Part shown: piece by piece, positions 25,206 to 34,603 of the stretch | Layout of the letters: every line of letters starts with the position of its first letter | Position numbering within the stretch: position 1 is the stretch's first letter | Assembly: GCA_963976695.1 (NCBI GenBank) | Contig: CAXBMB010000014.1 | Location: 1 to 64,000, forward strand | Origin: CAXBMB01 sp963976695 | Lineage (GTDB): Bacteria; Pseudomonadota; Alphaproteobacteria; Kiloniellales; DSM-21159 | Direction of reading: 5' to 3' | DNA length: 64,000 bases | The notes under the pieces: generated by a model | Databases searched by the model: none | The model's input: the letters and a program-made list of their open reading frames with translations, nothing else | Told to the model about the DNA's origin: nothing | Position numbers and translations under genes: made by a program

Positions 25206-27883
25206 TATCCCGCCCTCCGTTGGTCGCTCTTGCGCAGGTCCTGCCGCAAGGCGCGGTTTTCCTCGCGCAGGCCCTTGATTTCCTTTCGCAGTTCCCGCAA
25301 TGCCACGCCCAGGTCCTGAAAGCCGTCGGCGGCCACCTCCGATCCGCGATTGACGGCGCCCAGCAGCGCGCCGCCTTGGCGCGCCGACTGCGGGTCGCTG
25401 GCGGCGGCGCGCAGGGCGGGCAGATCGTCAAGGAAGCCCAGCCGGTTGAGTTGGCCGGCATCGCTCAGCACCCCTTGCGCAAGAACCTGGACCCGCCGGT
25501 CCTGCTGCCGGATCCAGGCCGCGAAGCCGCCGCCGCCGAAGGACCCCTGATAGCCGGTCTTGGCGGCCAACAGCCGGTTGGTGGCGGCGTTGGCGCCCCA
25601 ATCGCGAGCGTTGTCGTTGGCGCTGCGCAGCGCCTGCCTGATATCTTCCAGCACCGATAGCTGCGCTTGATCCACGCCCAGCAGCCGCTCCAGTTCGCCG
25701 ACCTGCCGGGTGGCGTCGCTCTGGGCGGTTTCCAGCGCGGCGGTGACATCCTGGAAAATATCAAAATAGGGCTGGCTGGCGGTGGTGTAGTACGCCGCCG
25801 CCAGGGCCAGATAGTCCTGGCTGGCGCTGTTGAGGGTCGAAAGGTCCGCACCGGAGCCGCTGCGGTTGTAGTCGGCCAGCGCCTGGTTGTAGAACCCCTC
25901 GGCGGTGGTCAGTTGCGCGGCGTCGGACAGCGGCGACAGATCGCCCAACAGCAAGGCGTTCAGGCTGCCGCGCAGCGCCGTGCCGGTGATCTGTTCGATG
26001 TAGCCGGCCGCCTGGTCCAGCACGCCGATTTCGGCGGCGGCGTCGCGCAGCGCGGCGCGCTGTTCCAGGATCGCCGCCAGCGAGCCGTCCAGACCGCCGG
26101 CCGACAGCTGCAGATCGGCCAGGAAATTTTCCCGCAGCGTCGCCTTCGCCCCAACAGCCGCCTGCTCCAGATCAGCCAGCGCGATGCCGGTTTCCGCCAG
26201 CAGCGGCCCGGCTTCCTCCAAAGTGGCGTTGATCCGGCGCCAGGCGGTTTGCACCGGCAGCAGGCTGTCCGGATCGGCCGCCAGGTCGATACCCAGCAGC
26301 TTGCGGGCGAATTGCGCCGTCGCGTCGGTCGCCGCCTGCAGGTCCAGGCCCAGCTCGGCGGTCTTGACCTTGAAGGCCTGAATATCGGCCAACGCCTGAT
26401 CCAGACCCGCCGTCACCTGCCCGCGGATCGTCGCGTCCAGCGAGACCGCGCCCGCTTCCAGCGCCGCCAGCGCGGCGGTGAAAGTCTCGGCGAAGTCCAG
26501 ATCGGCCAGCGCCCCGGCCAGGCTGTCGCCGGCCTCGATGACAATGTTTTCCAACGCCGTCGCCACCTCGGCCGAGGCTTGGCTCTCGCCGCTGGCCAGC
26601 CCGGCGCGCAGGTTGCGGATGAAGAAGTCGGCGACCGCCGCCTCGCTGTCGTCACCGAACTTGCGCACCGTCGCCGGATCGGCGTCGAAACCGCCCGGGC
26701 CGCCGACCACCGAGTAGAAGCCGCTGCCCAGCGCGCCGTCGCGCCCGGACGCCCGGCCGAAACTGGACTGGATCCCCGACAGGTCGATGTTCAGCGCCGC
26801 GCCGGCCGAGGCCAGACTGTCGGAAACCTGCTGCGCCGCCGTCACCAGTTGGCTGGTGTCGGCGCCGTCCAGGCTGTCCACCTCGCTGTCCTGAAAGGCC
26901 CCGCCGCGAAAGCCGACCTGGCCGAAGGGGTAGTTCTTGTCGCCGCCGAACAGCATCGGCGCGAGGATCGTCGCCGCCGCCCCCGCCAGGCCCACATAGG
27001 GAATGGCGGCCAAAAGACCGCCCATCCCGCCGGCCGCCCCGGCAGCCAGGCCGGAGCCGGCCAGCGCCGCCTCGGAGGTGAAGGCCCCGAGCGAGCCGGC
27101 CGCGGTGATCGAGCCGACCGACGCGCCAGCGCCGGCGCCAACCAGCCCCGACAGGCCGGACAGCCCGTCCACACCGAAGGCCGAGGCGCCTTGATTCGCC
27201 AGGCCCAGCGCGTCCATCGCCGACAGCGACCCGGCCTGTTGGCCTGGCGCCGCCGGCAGGCCCATCTGCTGGGCGCTTAGTCCCAGCGCGCCGCCCAGGC
27301 CGGCCATCGCCGGCAGGATAACCTGTTGACTGGCGATGTCGGCCAGAAAGCGGGTCAGGATGTTGCGGCCGGCGTCGGCCCAGTCGGTCCAGTCCTTCAG
27401 GTTGCCGCGCAGCGCCGCCTGGAAGTTGTCGGTCAGGGTGGTCTGCAGGTCCGCCAGCCCATTGCGCAGCGGCTCGAGCCGCAGTTGATCGAGCTGCGCC
27501 TGATAGCGTTGCCAGGCCTGACGGCTGGCCGCCAACTGCCGCGCGCCCTTGGCTTGACTTTCGGAAAGGGCTGCCTGGCTTTGGGCGAGTTGGCGCTGGC
27601 CCCGTTGGCTTTGCTGGACCTGGGCCGCTTGTCGCGCCAGCCCCAAGCCGTAGTCGGCAAGCTGGCGCTCGGCGGTCGCGGCGGCCTGTCCGCCGGCGGC
27701 AAGCGACGACTGCAAGGCCGCCAGCGACTCCTGGCCGGTCTGGCTGGCCCGGGCCAGGCGCAGCAGTTGCTGTTCCACCCGCGCCGTCGCGTCGGCCAGA
27801 CCACGGGCGGTATCGCCAACCGCCGCCGCTGGCGAAACAGCCGCGGGCAAGCGCCCGGCAACCCACTCAACCTTCACCGTCAT
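25205..27883 (-). CDS. Phage tail tape-measure protein
   Basis: An 892-residue protein, the longest in the cluster. The first ~200 residues are helical and rich in Ala, Gln and Arg. A hydrophobic Gly/Ala-rich stretch (about residues 200-330, containing LLAAIPYVGLAGAAATILAP) corresponds to the membrane-inserting zone of tape measures. Long helical segments follow, ending with a charged coiled coil (LRELRKEIKGLREENRALRQ). The length would set a tail of roughly 130 nm if the usual 1.5 angstrom per residue rule holds. It follows the tail chaperones, as expected. Confidence 0.9.
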   Translation of the reverse strand: MTVKVEWVAGRLPAAVSPAAAVGDTARGLADATARVEQQLLRLARASQTGQESLAALQSSLAAGGQAAATAERQLADYGLGLARQAAQVQQSQRGQRQLAQSQAALSESQAKGARQLAASRQAWQRYQAQLDQLRLEPLRNGLADLQTTLTDNFQAALRGNLKDWTDWADAGRNILTRFLADIASQQVILPAMAGLGGALGLSAQQMGLPAAPGQQAGSLSAMDALGLANQGASAFGVDGLSGLSGLVGAGAGASVGSITAAGSLGAFTSEAALAGSGLAAGAAGGMGGLLAAIPYVGLAGAAATILAPMLFGGDKNYPFGQVGFRGGAFQDSEVDSLDGADTSQLVTAAQQVSDSLASAGAALNIDLSGIQSSFGRASGRDGALGSGFYSVVGGPGGFDADPATVRKFGDDSEAAVADFFIRNLRAGLASGESQASAEVATALENIVIEAGDSLAGALADLDFAETFTAALAALEAGAVSLDATIRGQVTAGLDQALADIQAFKVKTAELGLDLQAATDATAQFARKLLGIDLAADPDSLLPVQTAWRRINATLEEAGPLLAETGIALADLEQAAVGAKATLRENFLADLQLSAGGLDGSLAAILEQRAALRDAAAEIGVLDQAAGYIEQITGTALRGSLNALLLGDLSPLSDAAQLTTAEGFYNQALADYNRSGSGADLSTLNSASQDYLALAAAYYTTASQPYFDIFQDVTAALETAQSDATRQVGELERLLGVDQAQLSVLEDIRQALRSANDNARDWGANAATNRLLAAKTGYQGSFGGGGFAAWIRQQDRRVQVLAQGVLSDAGQLNRLGFLDDLPALRAAASDPQSARQGGALLGAVNRGSEVAADGFQDLGVALRELRKEIKGLREENRALRQDLRKSDQRRAG

Positions 27884-27965
27884 GACAGGAGCCTCTCACG
27901 GAACAACGAAAAGAAGGAACGGAACGCAGCGAACGGGCCGCGCCCGGCAGGACGACAGCACCGGA

Positions 27966-28241
27966 TCAGCACCGACCGCCAGGGTTCGACGCCAACCCCC
28001 GTAGGCAGTGGCCGATCTTGGCGCTGCGCCGGCGACCGTCGGCGACCGTCGGCGTTGCCCCGTCCGACGCGTCGGACGCCGCGCCGCCGCCAAAGGGGGA
28101 GGACAGGCGCGCCCAGGCAACCCGCCCTTGCAAGGCCAGATGAAGTTGCGTTAGGGGGCAATCCAGCACCGCCTCGGGCGACCAGCCCAACCAGCCGCAT
28201 CCCCGTTCGAACAGCTGGTCAAAATAAGCCGCATGGCTCAT
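27966..28241 (-). CDS. Phage tail assembly chaperone (TAC_6/GTA type)
   Basis: A 91-residue protein. Residues 5-45 (FDQLFERGCGWLGWSPEAV, then LTQLHLALQGRVAW) match the short helical phage tail chaperone family found in gene transfer agents and related siphophages. The second half is low-complexity and contains a 10-bp tandem repeat (GACCGTCGGC) at about 28018-28045. The ATG overlaps the preceding gene's stop (ATGA), the usual coupling of tail chaperone pairs. It precedes the tape measure. Confidence 0.75.
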   Translation of the reverse strand: MSHAAYFDQLFERGCGWLGWSPEAVLDCPLTQLHLALQGRVAWARLSSPFGGGAASDASDGATPTVADGRRRSAKIGHCLRGLASNPGGRC

Positions 28242-28630
28242 CCGGCCGCCCGACGACCCTTTCCCGGCTTTTCCGCCTGCGCCGTCGCGTCGTCTTCATC
28301 CATGTCCGGCGCAGCGGCGGACTCCTCCAGGGAGCGCCCGCCATTGGCCAGGATCAGCAGATAATCGCTGAGCGGCCCGGCCAGCTTCAGGGCGCCAATC
28401 TTGAACGCCAGTTCCCGCGCCTCCTTGAGCGCCTCGCTGCCTTTCCAGTTGAGGCCGGCGGCCAGCACCAGCGCCAAGGCTTCCAAATCCAGCAGTTTTA
28501 GCCGCTCCAGCGCGGCGCCAAAGCCGCCAAACTGCCGATTGAGGTTGGTCGCCGCGCGCAGGCTGGCCTGCAACTCGTAGCGACGGGCGTCATGCTCCAG
28601 GGTGATGCGGCCCTGCGTGATCTGACTCAT
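28238..28630 (-). CDS. Phage tail assembly chaperone/gene-transfer-agent family protein (TAC_11 type)
   Basis: A 130-residue protein. The N-terminal ITLEHDARRYELQASLRAA, followed by FGGFGAALERLKLLDLEALALVLAAGL, matches the small family located between tail tube and tape measure in gene transfer agents. I start at the ATG at 28630 (MSQITQG) instead of an upstream ATG that adds a spurious hydrophobic leader. Four-base overlap with the second chaperone gene. Confidence 0.78.
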   Translation of the reverse strand: MSQITQGRITLEHDARRYELQASLRAATNLNRQFGGFGAALERLKLLDLEALALVLAAGLNWKGSEALKEARELAFKIGALKLAGPLSDYLLILANGGRSLEESAAAPDMDEDDATAQAEKPGKGRRAAG

Positions 28631-28763
28631 GGTTCCGGTTAACCTCCCGATAACGAAAATGCCGATGATGAAAATCCAAGATGACGAAAGCCCAAGATGG
28701 CGAAAATCCACGTCGCGCGACGCCCGGAGCCCCCCGGCGCGGGCCGGGAAATAACCGCTGGGC

Positions 28764-28800
28764 GCGCGACGCGCCGCTTTCTTGGTCGATCACACGCTAG
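28764..28800. repeat. Dispersed hairpin repeat, copy abutting tail-tube stop
   Basis: In the minus orientation it reads CTAGCGTGTGATCGACC then AAGAAAGCGGCGCGT. Its CTAG end contains the TAG stop of the tail-tube gene. It is one of about ten copies of the same intergenic family in this window (others near 16915, 20007, 29282, 41391, 43287, 44944, 48911, 52188 and 62136). Confidence 0.65.
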
Positions 28801-29261
28801 TCGCCGGTGGCGGCGGCGACCTCGGTAACCGGGCCGGAAATCTCCAGCATGGCGGTGGCGCCCACCAGCGAGTCCGCCGAGCCGATCACCGTGGTAAAGG
28901 AGGTCACCAGCGCCTTGAAATAGAAGCTGGTGGGTGTCGGGCTGAGGCCGCTGGCCGGGGTGTCGGCCAGGGTAATTTGAATGTTGTAGGCCGCGTCGCT
29001 GTCCAGGGCGCTTTGCAAGGCGGTCTGCCCGCTGTCGCTCAGATCCCGGCCCAACTTCAAGGTAACGCCGCCGGCGTCGAAGGAACCTTTGATTTTCCGG
29101 GTTTCCCGGCTGTCGATGGCGATATGCTTGATGGTTTGAAAGGATTTGCCGAACTCGGAAATGTCCACCACCTCCGCCAGCGCTTGATAGCTATCGGTGA
29201 TGGCGTCACCGGCGGTGGTGCCGATGAAGATTTGAGAACCAGCAGAGGTTTGCAGGGCCAT
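28797..29261 (-). CDS. Phage major tail (tube) protein
   Basis: A 154-residue protein of the tail-tube beta-sandwich type. AGSQIFIGTTAGDAITDSYQ at the start and ETRKIKGSFDAGGVTLKLGR in the middle are characteristic of the lambda/TP901-like tube family. The C-terminal FKALVTSFTTVIGSADSLVG strand follows. A GGAGG box precedes the ATG at 29261. Position between tail terminator and tail chaperones is canonical. Confidence 0.85.
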   Translation of the reverse strand: MALQTSAGSQIFIGTTAGDAITDSYQALAEVVDISEFGKSFQTIKHIAIDSRETRKIKGSFDAGGVTLKLGRDLSDSGQTALQSALDSDAAYNIQITLADTPASGLSPTPTSFYFKALVTSFTTVIGSADSLVGATAMLEISGPVTEVAAATGD

Positions 29262-29281
29262 GAGAAAAGCCTCCTTGAGCT

Positions 29282-29330
29282 AAAGCGTGATCGAGGGGAA
29301 AAGAAGCGCTTGACGCTTCGGCTTGAACCG
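29282..29330. repeat. Dispersed hairpin repeat, copy between tail terminator and tail tube genes
   Basis: The core is AAAGCGTGATCGAGGGG followed by AAGCGCTTGACGCTT, which folds as a small hairpin. It occupies the 134-base gap within the phage tail operon. A second partial copy, ending GATCACCCGCTAG, abuts the stop at 29396. Confidence 0.6.
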
Positions 29331-29395
29331 ATCCGACTGTTGTCGGGTTGTTGGCGCGTTGTTGGCGGGCGCTTTACGACGGCGTCGATCACCCG

Positions 29396-29827
29396 CTAGG
29401 CGCGGTCGTAAAAGATGAACGGCACCGTGACCTGGCGCTGCCACCAGCCGCGCCGCTGATCAACCGGCTCCGGACCGGCCGCCAGCTGCGCGGCTTGACA
29501 GTAGAGCTCGCCGAAGGTCTTGCCGCTAAGAAGCGCGGACAGCTCTTCGGCGAGCCCCAGACTGTCGCCGCTGCCGGGGCGGTTGAGCAGGTAGCACTGC
29601 AATCGGCCCTCAAGGCGGCGCAGCCGTCCGCCCAGCGGCCCCAGCGTCACGAAACGGCAGGCGTCGCTTTTCACATCCCATTGCAGGAAAGGCCCGCCGG
29701 GCGCAAAGGCCGCGCCGGGCAAGGCCGGATCGAAGGGCAGGTTCGGCCAGGCGATGGGGGTTGCCGTCCAGCGCTCGGCCAGTTGGCTGCGAAAGGCCGC
29801 CAGGGCGGTTTCAAAAGGGCCATGCAT
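29396..29827 (-). CDS. Phage tail terminator-like protein
   Basis: A 143-residue protein with FETALAAFRSQLAERWTATPI at the start, a central YLLNRPGSGDSLGLAEELSALL and the C-terminal strand RQVTVPFIFYDRA. This fits the tail-terminator/completion family that caps the tail tube, and its place just before the tube gene agrees. No transmembrane segment. The stop is immediately followed by a dispersed-repeat copy. Confidence 0.72.
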   Translation of the reverse strand: MHGPFETALAAFRSQLAERWTATPIAWPNLPFDPALPGAAFAPGGPFLQWDVKSDACRFVTLGPLGGRLRRLEGRLQCYLLNRPGSGDSLGLAEELSALLSGKTFGELYCQAAQLAAGPEPVDQRRGWWQRQVTVPFIFYDRA

Positions 29828-29962
29828 TACCTGTGTTTCCTACCTGTGTCTGCGCTCACCGGATTGGCTTCACGGCCAGCGCCGGGGTCGGCCAGGGTGG
29901 CTCTGAGCCGGATCGGCCGGGCAGGAGGCACTGGACGTTTCGGCGCTGTGGCCATGCCGCCA

Positions 29963-30316
29963 CTAGCCCCGCACCTGCAGAAGATGCAGCAGCGCCACCT
30001 CCCCCAAATGCCGGGTTTCCACCGCCATGATGCGATGGCGGCGCGCGCCGATGCGCAGATAATCACGCCCGACCCGCGGGGCTTGCGGCAACGGCGCGGC
30101 GGCGAGACGAACCTCTTGATCGCCCTCCTCAATCGCCCCTTGGATTTCCGAGGGCTGGTAGCCGCGCACCAGGGCCAGCAGAACCACCTCTTCAACCGCC
30201 GCCACGGCGCTCCAGGGCTGGCTGGGATCCTGCGCGGCCCCCAAAATCAAGGTGACTTGGCGGCCTTGTCGCGCCAACAGCGCTTCCAGGCGATGGGCCA
30301 GTGCCGTGCTCATCAA
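29963..30316 (-). CDS. Head-tail joining (neck) protein
   Basis: A 117-residue beta-rich protein. EEGDQEVRLAAAPLPQAPRVGRDYLRI and the C-terminal RRHRIMAVETRHLGEVALLHLL resemble head-closure proteins that seal the portal-connector channel. It follows the gp6-like connector by 14 bases, which is the normal order. The family call is moderate because the proteins of this group are poorly conserved. Confidence 0.65.
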   Translation of the reverse strand: MMSTALAHRLEALLARQGRQVTLILGAAQDPSQPWSAVAAVEEVVLLALVRGYQPSEIQGAIEEGDQEVRLAAAPLPQAPRVGRDYLRIGARRHRIMAVETRHLGEVALLHLLQVRG

Positions 30317-30329
30317 CTTCCGTTCCCAC

Positions 30330-30956
30330 TCAAATTTGACGGGTGCGATAGGGCGCCAAAAGACTGATCACCTGCGCCGGCAGGGCGCTGCGCCCGTACA
30401 CCGCCTTGTAAACGCCGGGCAGGTCCTCACTGTCCAACTGCGGATCTCGCAGACGGGCGAACCAGAGAGACTTGGCCAGCTCCAGGGTGGCCCGCTCCAC
30501 CTCTTGCGGCAGATCGCGCGGGCCGCTTTCATCTCCCGGCAGCCGCCAACCGGCTTGATAGCGCAGCACCACCTCGCCGGACCACCGGCCGGCGTAGCGG
30601 CCATCCAGGCAGTGCAGCAACCCCAGGCCGGCTTCCAGCTGATAGGCGGTGGCGTCGAGAACTTGGCCGTCCAGCGCCACGCTATCCAGCGCCGCCACCG
30701 GATAGCGGCTTAGCAGCAAGGGGCTGCGGCCCGACGTCAGCAACAGCCGTTCAAGCAGCCCCTCGCGGGCGAAAATCCGCCGGCAGTGCCCGGCCACCAT
30801 GGCGCTGGCCTCGGAAACCAGCCGCGCCAACAGCGCGTCGCTGCCGCTGTCCGACAGGCCCAATTCCTGCTTGAAGGTGATGAGTTCGGTCAGGTCTTGG
30901 CTGGCGGCGGGCGCGGTGACCGTCAGATCGGTTAACGGCAAGACGGAAGCCGACAT
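30330..30956 (-). CDS. Phage gp6-like head-tail connector
   Basis: A 208-residue helical protein. TELITFKQELGLSDSGSDALLARLVSEA, split here for length, is the start of the gp6/phiE125-gp8 connector family, followed by VVLRYQAGWRLPG and ELAKSLWFARL. I use the ATG at 30956, which has a GGGAGG box 9 bases upstream, in place of an upstream in-frame start. It follows the capsid gene. Confidence 0.8.
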   Translation of the reverse strand: MSASVLPLTDLTVTAPAASQDLTELITFKQELGLSDSGSDALLARLVSEASAMVAGHCRRIFAREGLLERLLLTSGRSPLLLSRYPVAALDSVALDGQVLDATAYQLEAGLGLLHCLDGRYAGRWSGEVVLRYQAGWRLPGDESGPRDLPQEVERATLELAKSLWFARLRDPQLDSEDLPGVYKAVYGRSALPAQVISLLAPYRTRQI

Positions 30957-31070
30957 GGGGCGAAACCTCCCGGATGTAACGTTGAAAAAAACTGAAGGGG
31001 CTTCCGCCACCGGAAAAAGCCCCTTCACACCAGCAACGCTTGGCGCGCCTTATCTGTCGCAAGTCCGCTT

Positions 31071-32303
31071 TTAGGCGCCCCAGGTCACCCCGGTCTTCAC
31101 CGCCACCGATTGATCGTGGCGCAACGCGAAGTCGTGGCGGGCGATGGCGCGGACCACGGTTTGGTCTTGGCTGAAGGCCGCCACCACGCTGCTGCCGTCG
31201 TGGTAGGCAGCGGTGTCGGACAGCGAGATTTCAATCTGCCCGTCCTCGCCGATCAGCACATCGGCCATGTCGGCGAGCATGACTTCCGACTCGTCGCCCC
31301 CCACGCCGCCATCGGTCGGCAGGTTGTTGGAGGGGAAGACCGGATAGCCCCACAGCCGGCCAAAGGGCGCCTGCGGGTCGGTAATTCGCAGTTCCGGGAA
31401 CAGCAGATTTCCCACCGCGTCGCGGAGGATGAAAAGGTGATTGCGCGAGCGCGGCGCCATGAACCAGGCGGGCCGCAGCATCCGCACCGAAGCCTCCTCC
31501 AGGGTGGTCACCAGCGCCTTGAGGTCGGCTTCGATCTCGACGGCCCCGGTGCCGCTGGAAAGCGTCACCTGGGTCGGATCGGCCCAATAGCGCAGGCCCT
31601 TGGGCGCATTGCCGGTGCCGTCATTCCGCAAGAAGGCGGCGTCCTCGGTCACCGACATGCCGGCGATCAGATCATCCAGCACCACTTGATCGGCTTGCGG
31701 CGAGGCGGTGCGCAGCAGATCATTGGACAGCGGAACCATGGCCGCCAGCTTACGGCTGGTCAGCCGCAACTGACCAAAGCCGGGCGAGGTTTTGCTGATG
31801 GTCTGGTTTTCCCCGATATAGGAAGCTGCGGCCCCCGACGCCAATTTAGGCATCAACAGGGATCCGTTCATCGGCACCACCAGCGCGCCGGCGCGCCGCA
31901 CCACCGTGCGCTGCCTGAGCAAATCGATAATCTCGGCGCTGTAGTTCTCCGGCACCAGGAAACCGCCGGACGATCCCGACCCGGCCGCCAGGGTCTTGGC
32001 GATGACCTCTCCCTCGGCGCCCCAGGTCTTGGCCGCGAAGTCCGCCGCCAGCTGCGGAATGCCTTTGGCCGCGCCCAGCGCCCTGACAATTCGAGCAAAG
32101 CCCTGGCCCTTGGCCGGCGGCGCGGCGACCTGCCCGGCAGGCGTCGCTGGGCCGCGGCCGGAAAGCAGCAGGCTTTCGCCCAGGCCGGAGCGTTGACTGA
32201 GCGGCTGCAAGGCCTTGTCCACCGCCTGAGCGACGGCGTGATCAATCAGACCGGAAAGGGTTTCCCCCCGTTGTCCCACGGGAAGCGATACAGTGTGATC
32301 CAT
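31071..32303 (-). CDS. HK97-family major capsid protein
   Basis: A 410-residue protein. An N-terminal delta/scaffold-like domain (about residues 1-100) is followed by the HK97 fold with GGFLVPENYSAEIIDLLRQR, ASYIGENQTISKTSPGFGQ, LRNDGTGNAPKGL and the C-terminal VRAIARHDFALRH. The delta domain is normally removed by the adjacent protease. The ATG at 32303 (MDHTVSL) is chosen over an upstream start. This is one of the clearest calls in the cluster. Confidence 0.93.
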   Translation of the reverse strand: MDHTVSLPVGQRGETLSGLIDHAVAQAVDKALQPLSQRSGLGESLLLSGRGPATPAGQVAAPPAKGQGFARIVRALGAAKGIPQLAADFAAKTWGAEGEVIAKTLAAGSGSSGGFLVPENYSAEIIDLLRQRTVVRRAGALVVPMNGSLLMPKLASGAAASYIGENQTISKTSPGFGQLRLTSRKLAAMVPLSNDLLRTASPQADQVVLDDLIAGMSVTEDAAFLRNDGTGNAPKGLRYWADPTQVTLSSGTGAVEIEADLKALVTTLEEASVRMLRPAWFMAPRSRNHLFILRDAVGNLLFPELRITDPQAPFGRLWGYPVFPSNNLPTDGGVGGDESEVMLADMADVLIGEDGQIEISLSDTAAYHDGSSVVAAFSQDQTVVRAIARHDFALRHDQSVAVKTGVTWGA

Positions 32304-32435
32304 GGCTGTCTTTACTCCTTGTTTTGCACAGCAGGCGCGGTTTTGCACAGCAGACGCGGTGTTGAACGGTAGGCGCGCGCCGACGGCTCCCCCGTCGAGA
32401 GTGGTTCGGACGGCTCCGCTATCAGGGGTGACGGG

Positions 32436-33386
32436 TCAGGTAAGCGTCGCCGGGCCCTTGTCGCCGCCGGATAGCTGGCCGATCCGCCGGGCGACCGCCT
32501 GGCCGATCAGCGCGGCCAGGGCTCTTTCCGCGTCGCTGACCCCGGCGCGCGCTTGGGTCGGCACCGTCAAGGGCGCGCCGAATAGATCCGACCCGCGTGA
32601 ACCTGCGTCGGTGACGTCAGCGCCGGACAGGTCCGAATCGGGGAATTGGCTGCCGCTCAGGGCCCCGACCACCGCCTCCAAACGCTTGATCCGCGCGTCC
32701 AGCAGGGCAAGCGACGACCAGCCGGTCTGTCGGCTCAAGCCCGCCGCCAGGACCTTAAGTTGCGGCCGGCTCAACAGGCCCGGCTGCGCGTCGGCCAGCG
32801 CCCGCTCGGTCCACCTCAGCAGCGGGTCGACATCGATGCCTTGGCGGCGGGCCGTCACCAGCGCCTTCGGATTGGCGGGCAGCGGCACGCAGGACACCTC
32901 CAGCAATTCCTGGCGGAGATAGTGAATGCCGGCAGGCTGACCCTCGACTGCGTCGGCGGCCAGATCCTCTTCCCGGCGCGGCTGCCAGCGGCGCGGCAGA
33001 AAGCCCACCGACACCGCATTCAAGAAGCCCTGCGCATAGAGCTGATAGGTCATGTAGCCAAAGGGGTTGACCTCCTTGGGCGTGAAGCGAAGCCTGGCCT
33101 TCAGAGCGCCGTCTTGGCGATAAAGCTCGACCACCTTGGCCACCGGCGGCAGGGTCGTGTCATGGGCCCAGAGCACCACCGGGTTGTTGAGAAAATTCTC
33201 GAACTCCCAGCCCGCCGTGGCGACCCGGTCGCCGTCGCGGTCGGGGCTTTCGGTAGACAGCGTCACCTCGAGCGTTAGGTCTTCGTTTTGCACCCGTGGC
33301 GCGCCCTGTTCCGGTCCGGCCAACTTCTGGACCCGAGGTAGGGGCCCCGCCCCGGGCCGCCGGCTGGTGGTTTTCCCCATCATCAA
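32436..33386 (-). CDS. HK97-type prohead protease
   Basis: A 316-residue serine protease of family U35. The core shows DRDGDRVATAGWEFENFLNNPVV (two adjacent motifs), VLWAHDTTLPPVAK with the conserved His, and GFLNAVSVGFLPRRW with the catalytic Ser. The C-terminal ~150 residues are an Ala/Leu-rich extension, perhaps acting in scaffolding. It overlaps the portal stop by four bases, giving the standard portal-protease-capsid order. Confidence 0.9.
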   Translation of the reverse strand: MMMGKTTSRRPGAGPLPRVQKLAGPEQGAPRVQNEDLTLEVTLSTESPDRDGDRVATAGWEFENFLNNPVVLWAHDTTLPPVAKVVELYRQDGALKARLRFTPKEVNPFGYMTYQLYAQGFLNAVSVGFLPRRWQPRREEDLAADAVEGQPAGIHYLRQELLEVSCVPLPANPKALVTARRQGIDVDPLLRWTERALADAQPGLLSRPQLKVLAAGLSRQTGWSSLALLDARIKRLEAVVGALSGSQFPDSDLSGADVTDAGSRGSDLFGAPLTVPTQARAGVSDAERALAALIGQAVARRIGQLSGGDKGPATLT

Positions 33387-34603
33387 CGCGATCCCTCCTT
33401 TTGCGGCGGGAGACCCGCCAATTCACGGATTTCCGCTTGGCTGAAATGCTGTGGCGCGGCGGCCATCACCTGACGGCGGAACTCGGCGTCCTCGGCGACC
33501 GGATTGTCGAAGTCGAGCCGCAAGTGCGGCCCAAACTGCGGCGCCAGACGCTGCTGCAAGACCTCGCGAAACAGCGTCAAACGGGGTCGCAGCACCTCCT
33601 TGGCGAAGAAATAGTCCGCCGCCTCGATGGTGGCGCGGTTGGAATTCTGCAGGATGCCGAGCTTTTCCGGCGGCAACCCGTAAACCGAAACGATCGTATC
33701 CCGTTCGAACTCGCGCAGTTCGCGCATCTGGCTGTCGCGAAACGACTGACCAATTTCCGTGACCGCCAGAGGCCCGCTGGAAAAGAACGGCCGCCCGGCG
33801 TTGTCCGGCCCTTCGAAACGCTGACTCCAGGCCGCTTCCAATCGGGCGGCTTCTTCCGGCGTCAGGGGCTGTTCCTGGCTGCCGGTAACCACCAGGTCGG
33901 GCCGGGCGCGATTGGCCAAAAAAGCGCCAATATACTTGGCGGCGTATTCATCGGCGTCCAGCTCGTCGGCCAGCGCCGCGCCCAGGCCCGAGCCGCGCTC
34001 ATAGGGCCGCGCCGGATCGACGTCGCGAAACGGGATGATGTCGCGGGCCGGAATCTCGCCTTGAAAGGCGCCGGGCACCGACAGCCGGTAGCTGGGCCGC
34101 TGCGCGGTCGGCAGATCGCTGACCCAGTGCGGCGGCAGCGGCCAGGTGGCCACCGGGACACCGGCGCCGTTGCGCTCCAACAGCCAGAAGGCCTCGCCCA
34201 CCAGATCCAGGTGCAAAAAGGTCACCTTGCGCACCTCCAGACCGGTCAGTCCGGGCAAGCCTTCCTGATTGGGCAAGGTGCCGGCCGAGAGCAGAACCTC
34301 CAGCGGATGGCCGGGCAGCGCGCCGCCCGCCGCCGACCGCAAGACCCGCCACGGCACGGTGGCCAGCGAGCCGGCCACCTTTCCGGCGGCGGCCCGCAGC
34401 CAGGGCATTTCGCTGTAGGCCGTCAAGAAGGCGGCGGTTCCACGGCGCGGCGGCAACCAGCGGATGCCGGGAAAAAGGTGGGCCGACGGGCCGGCGGCGG
34501 CGGGATTTGCGCCGGCGCCCCGGCCCACCGCCGCGCCTTTATCGCGGCCAAAAATTCGACCCCACAGGCGGCCCGCTGTCGCTCGGCGCGGTGGTCGGCT
34601 CAT
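33383..34603 (-). CDS. HK97-family phage portal protein
   Basis: A 406-residue portal subunit that forms the dodecameric DNA channel. YGLPPEKLGILQNSNRAT is the family hallmark near the C-terminus; EFERDTIVSVYG precedes it, and FLHLDLVGEAFWLLERN lies in the middle. The first 45 residues are basic and Gly/Ala-rich. I use the ATG at 34603, which overlaps the terminase stop (ATGA) and has a GAGG box. Confidence 0.92.
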   Translation of the reverse strand: MSRPPRRATAGRLWGRIFGRDKGAAVGRGAGANPAAAGPSAHLFPGIRWLPPRRGTAAFLTAYSEMPWLRAAAGKVAGSLATVPWRVLRSAAGGALPGHPLEVLLSAGTLPNQEGLPGLTGLEVRKVTFLHLDLVGEAFWLLERNGAGVPVATWPLPPHWVSDLPTAQRPSYRLSVPGAFQGEIPARDIIPFRDVDPARPYERGSGLGAALADELDADEYAAKYIGAFLANRARPDLVVTGSQEQPLTPEEAARLEAAWSQRFEGPDNAGRPFFSSGPLAVTEIGQSFRDSQMRELREFERDTIVSVYGLPPEKLGILQNSNRATIEAADYFFAKEVLRPRLTLFREVLQQRLAPQFGPHLRLDFDNPVAEDAEFRRQVMAAAPQHFSQAEIRELAGLPPQKEGSR